From positions 1 to 41,612 of the forward strand of contig CAXIBC010000013.1 of the NCBI GenBank assembly GCA_964022115.1: a stretch of DNA of 41,612 nt. Reading direction: 5' to 3'. Position 1 is the first letter of the stretch. Each line of letters begins with the position of its first letter. Below the pieces are notes generated by a model. It was not told the origin of the DNA, made no database searches, and was given only the letters and a program-made list of their open reading frames with translations. Positions 41,515-41,612 of this stretch are shown one piece after another. The stretch is from Oleispira sp964022115. GTDB taxonomy: Bacteria > Pseudomonadota > Gammaproteobacteria > Pseudomonadales > Oceanobacteraceae. The position numbers were made by a program, and so were the translations under genes.

Positions 41515-41544
41515 GTTGTGGAAATTATTAACAGGGATAGGTGT

Positions 41545-41612
41545 ATGATTTCAATAAAAAATTCTCTTCGTTCGCTTTTCCCAGAGATAGGGGTTTATGC
41601 GACACCGTGTCG
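41545..41612 (+). CDS. Partial ORF at the right edge, possible first cassette gene
   Basis: Open from ATG 41545 to the window end (22 codons). It starts MISIKNSLRSLF and continues ending YATPC. GGATAGG lies upstream as a possible SD, and a promoter-like pair is present further upstream. Too short to assign a family. Confidence 0.4.
   Translation, partial: MISIKNSLRSLFPEIGVYATPC

Overview
The window reads as chromosomal DNA of a gammaproteobacterium, probably a marine Oceanospirillales-like or Pseudomonas-related lineage. The main reason is the order proA - nadD - rsfS - rlmH - mrdA - rodA - mltB - rlpA - dacA - ybeD - lipB - lipA, which matches the Pseudomonas-type arrangement. Class I fumarase, Mpl, PurU, PpnN and an iron-type SodB fit the same group. 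The lineage call is inference, and no RNA gene was seen.

Layout. (1) 0-5.2 kb: maf/yceF and sodB on the minus strand; a membrane coiled-coil protein and an acyl-CoA-dehydrogenase-like protein on the plus strand; two tandem paralogous small secreted proteins on the minus strand; a DUF2846-type lipoprotein. (2) 5.2-7.3 kb: class I fumarase and a pterin carbinolamine dehydratase. (3) 7.5-12.75 kb: a tight five-gene operon that is the most unusual part of the window. It encodes an outer-membrane CsgG/FlgO-like plus beta-barrel protein, a TPR lipoprotein, a membrane protein that joins a FliF-like periplasmic C-terminal region to FliG middle and C-terminal domains, a MotA-type stator and a MotB-type stator. 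No flagellar export, rod, hook or filament gene is nearby. It looks like a reduced, flagellar-motor-derived torque machine tied to the outer membrane. (4) 12.8-16.4 kb: a PhoX/DUF839-like lipoprotein and a diheme c-type lipoprotein. (5) 16.5-22.9 kb: ppnN, a CBS-pair protein, purU, fbp, mpl and ubiX. (6) 22.9-28.9 kb: a small membrane protein; an 827-residue Asp-rich thrombospondin-3-like protein built from nine 75-residue units; an LCM-type methyltransferase; two tandem membrane GGDEF proteins whose signature motifs are both degenerate. (7) 29-40.3 kb: the proA-to-lipA block, covering proline and NAD synthesis, ribosome silencing and rRNA methylation, cell elongation and peptidoglycan remodelling, and lipoate synthesis. 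A structured inverted-repeat element lies between proA and nadD. (8) 40.4-41.6 kb: an integron integrase (intI) on the minus strand. Its promoter and attachment region faces the right edge, where a candidate first cassette ORF starts and runs off the window.

How the parts fit. The elongasome genes (PBP2, RodA) sit with MltB, RlpA and DacA and would cooperate in side-wall growth. YbeD, LipB and LipA form the lipoate unit. The motor-like operon is self-contained: stator channel, peptidoglycan anchor, FliG-type torque-receiving module fixed in the inner membrane, and outer-membrane partners. The integron at the right edge marks the start of a likely accessory region outside the window. Domain calls were made by reading translated sequence against remembered family motifs; no database search was run.
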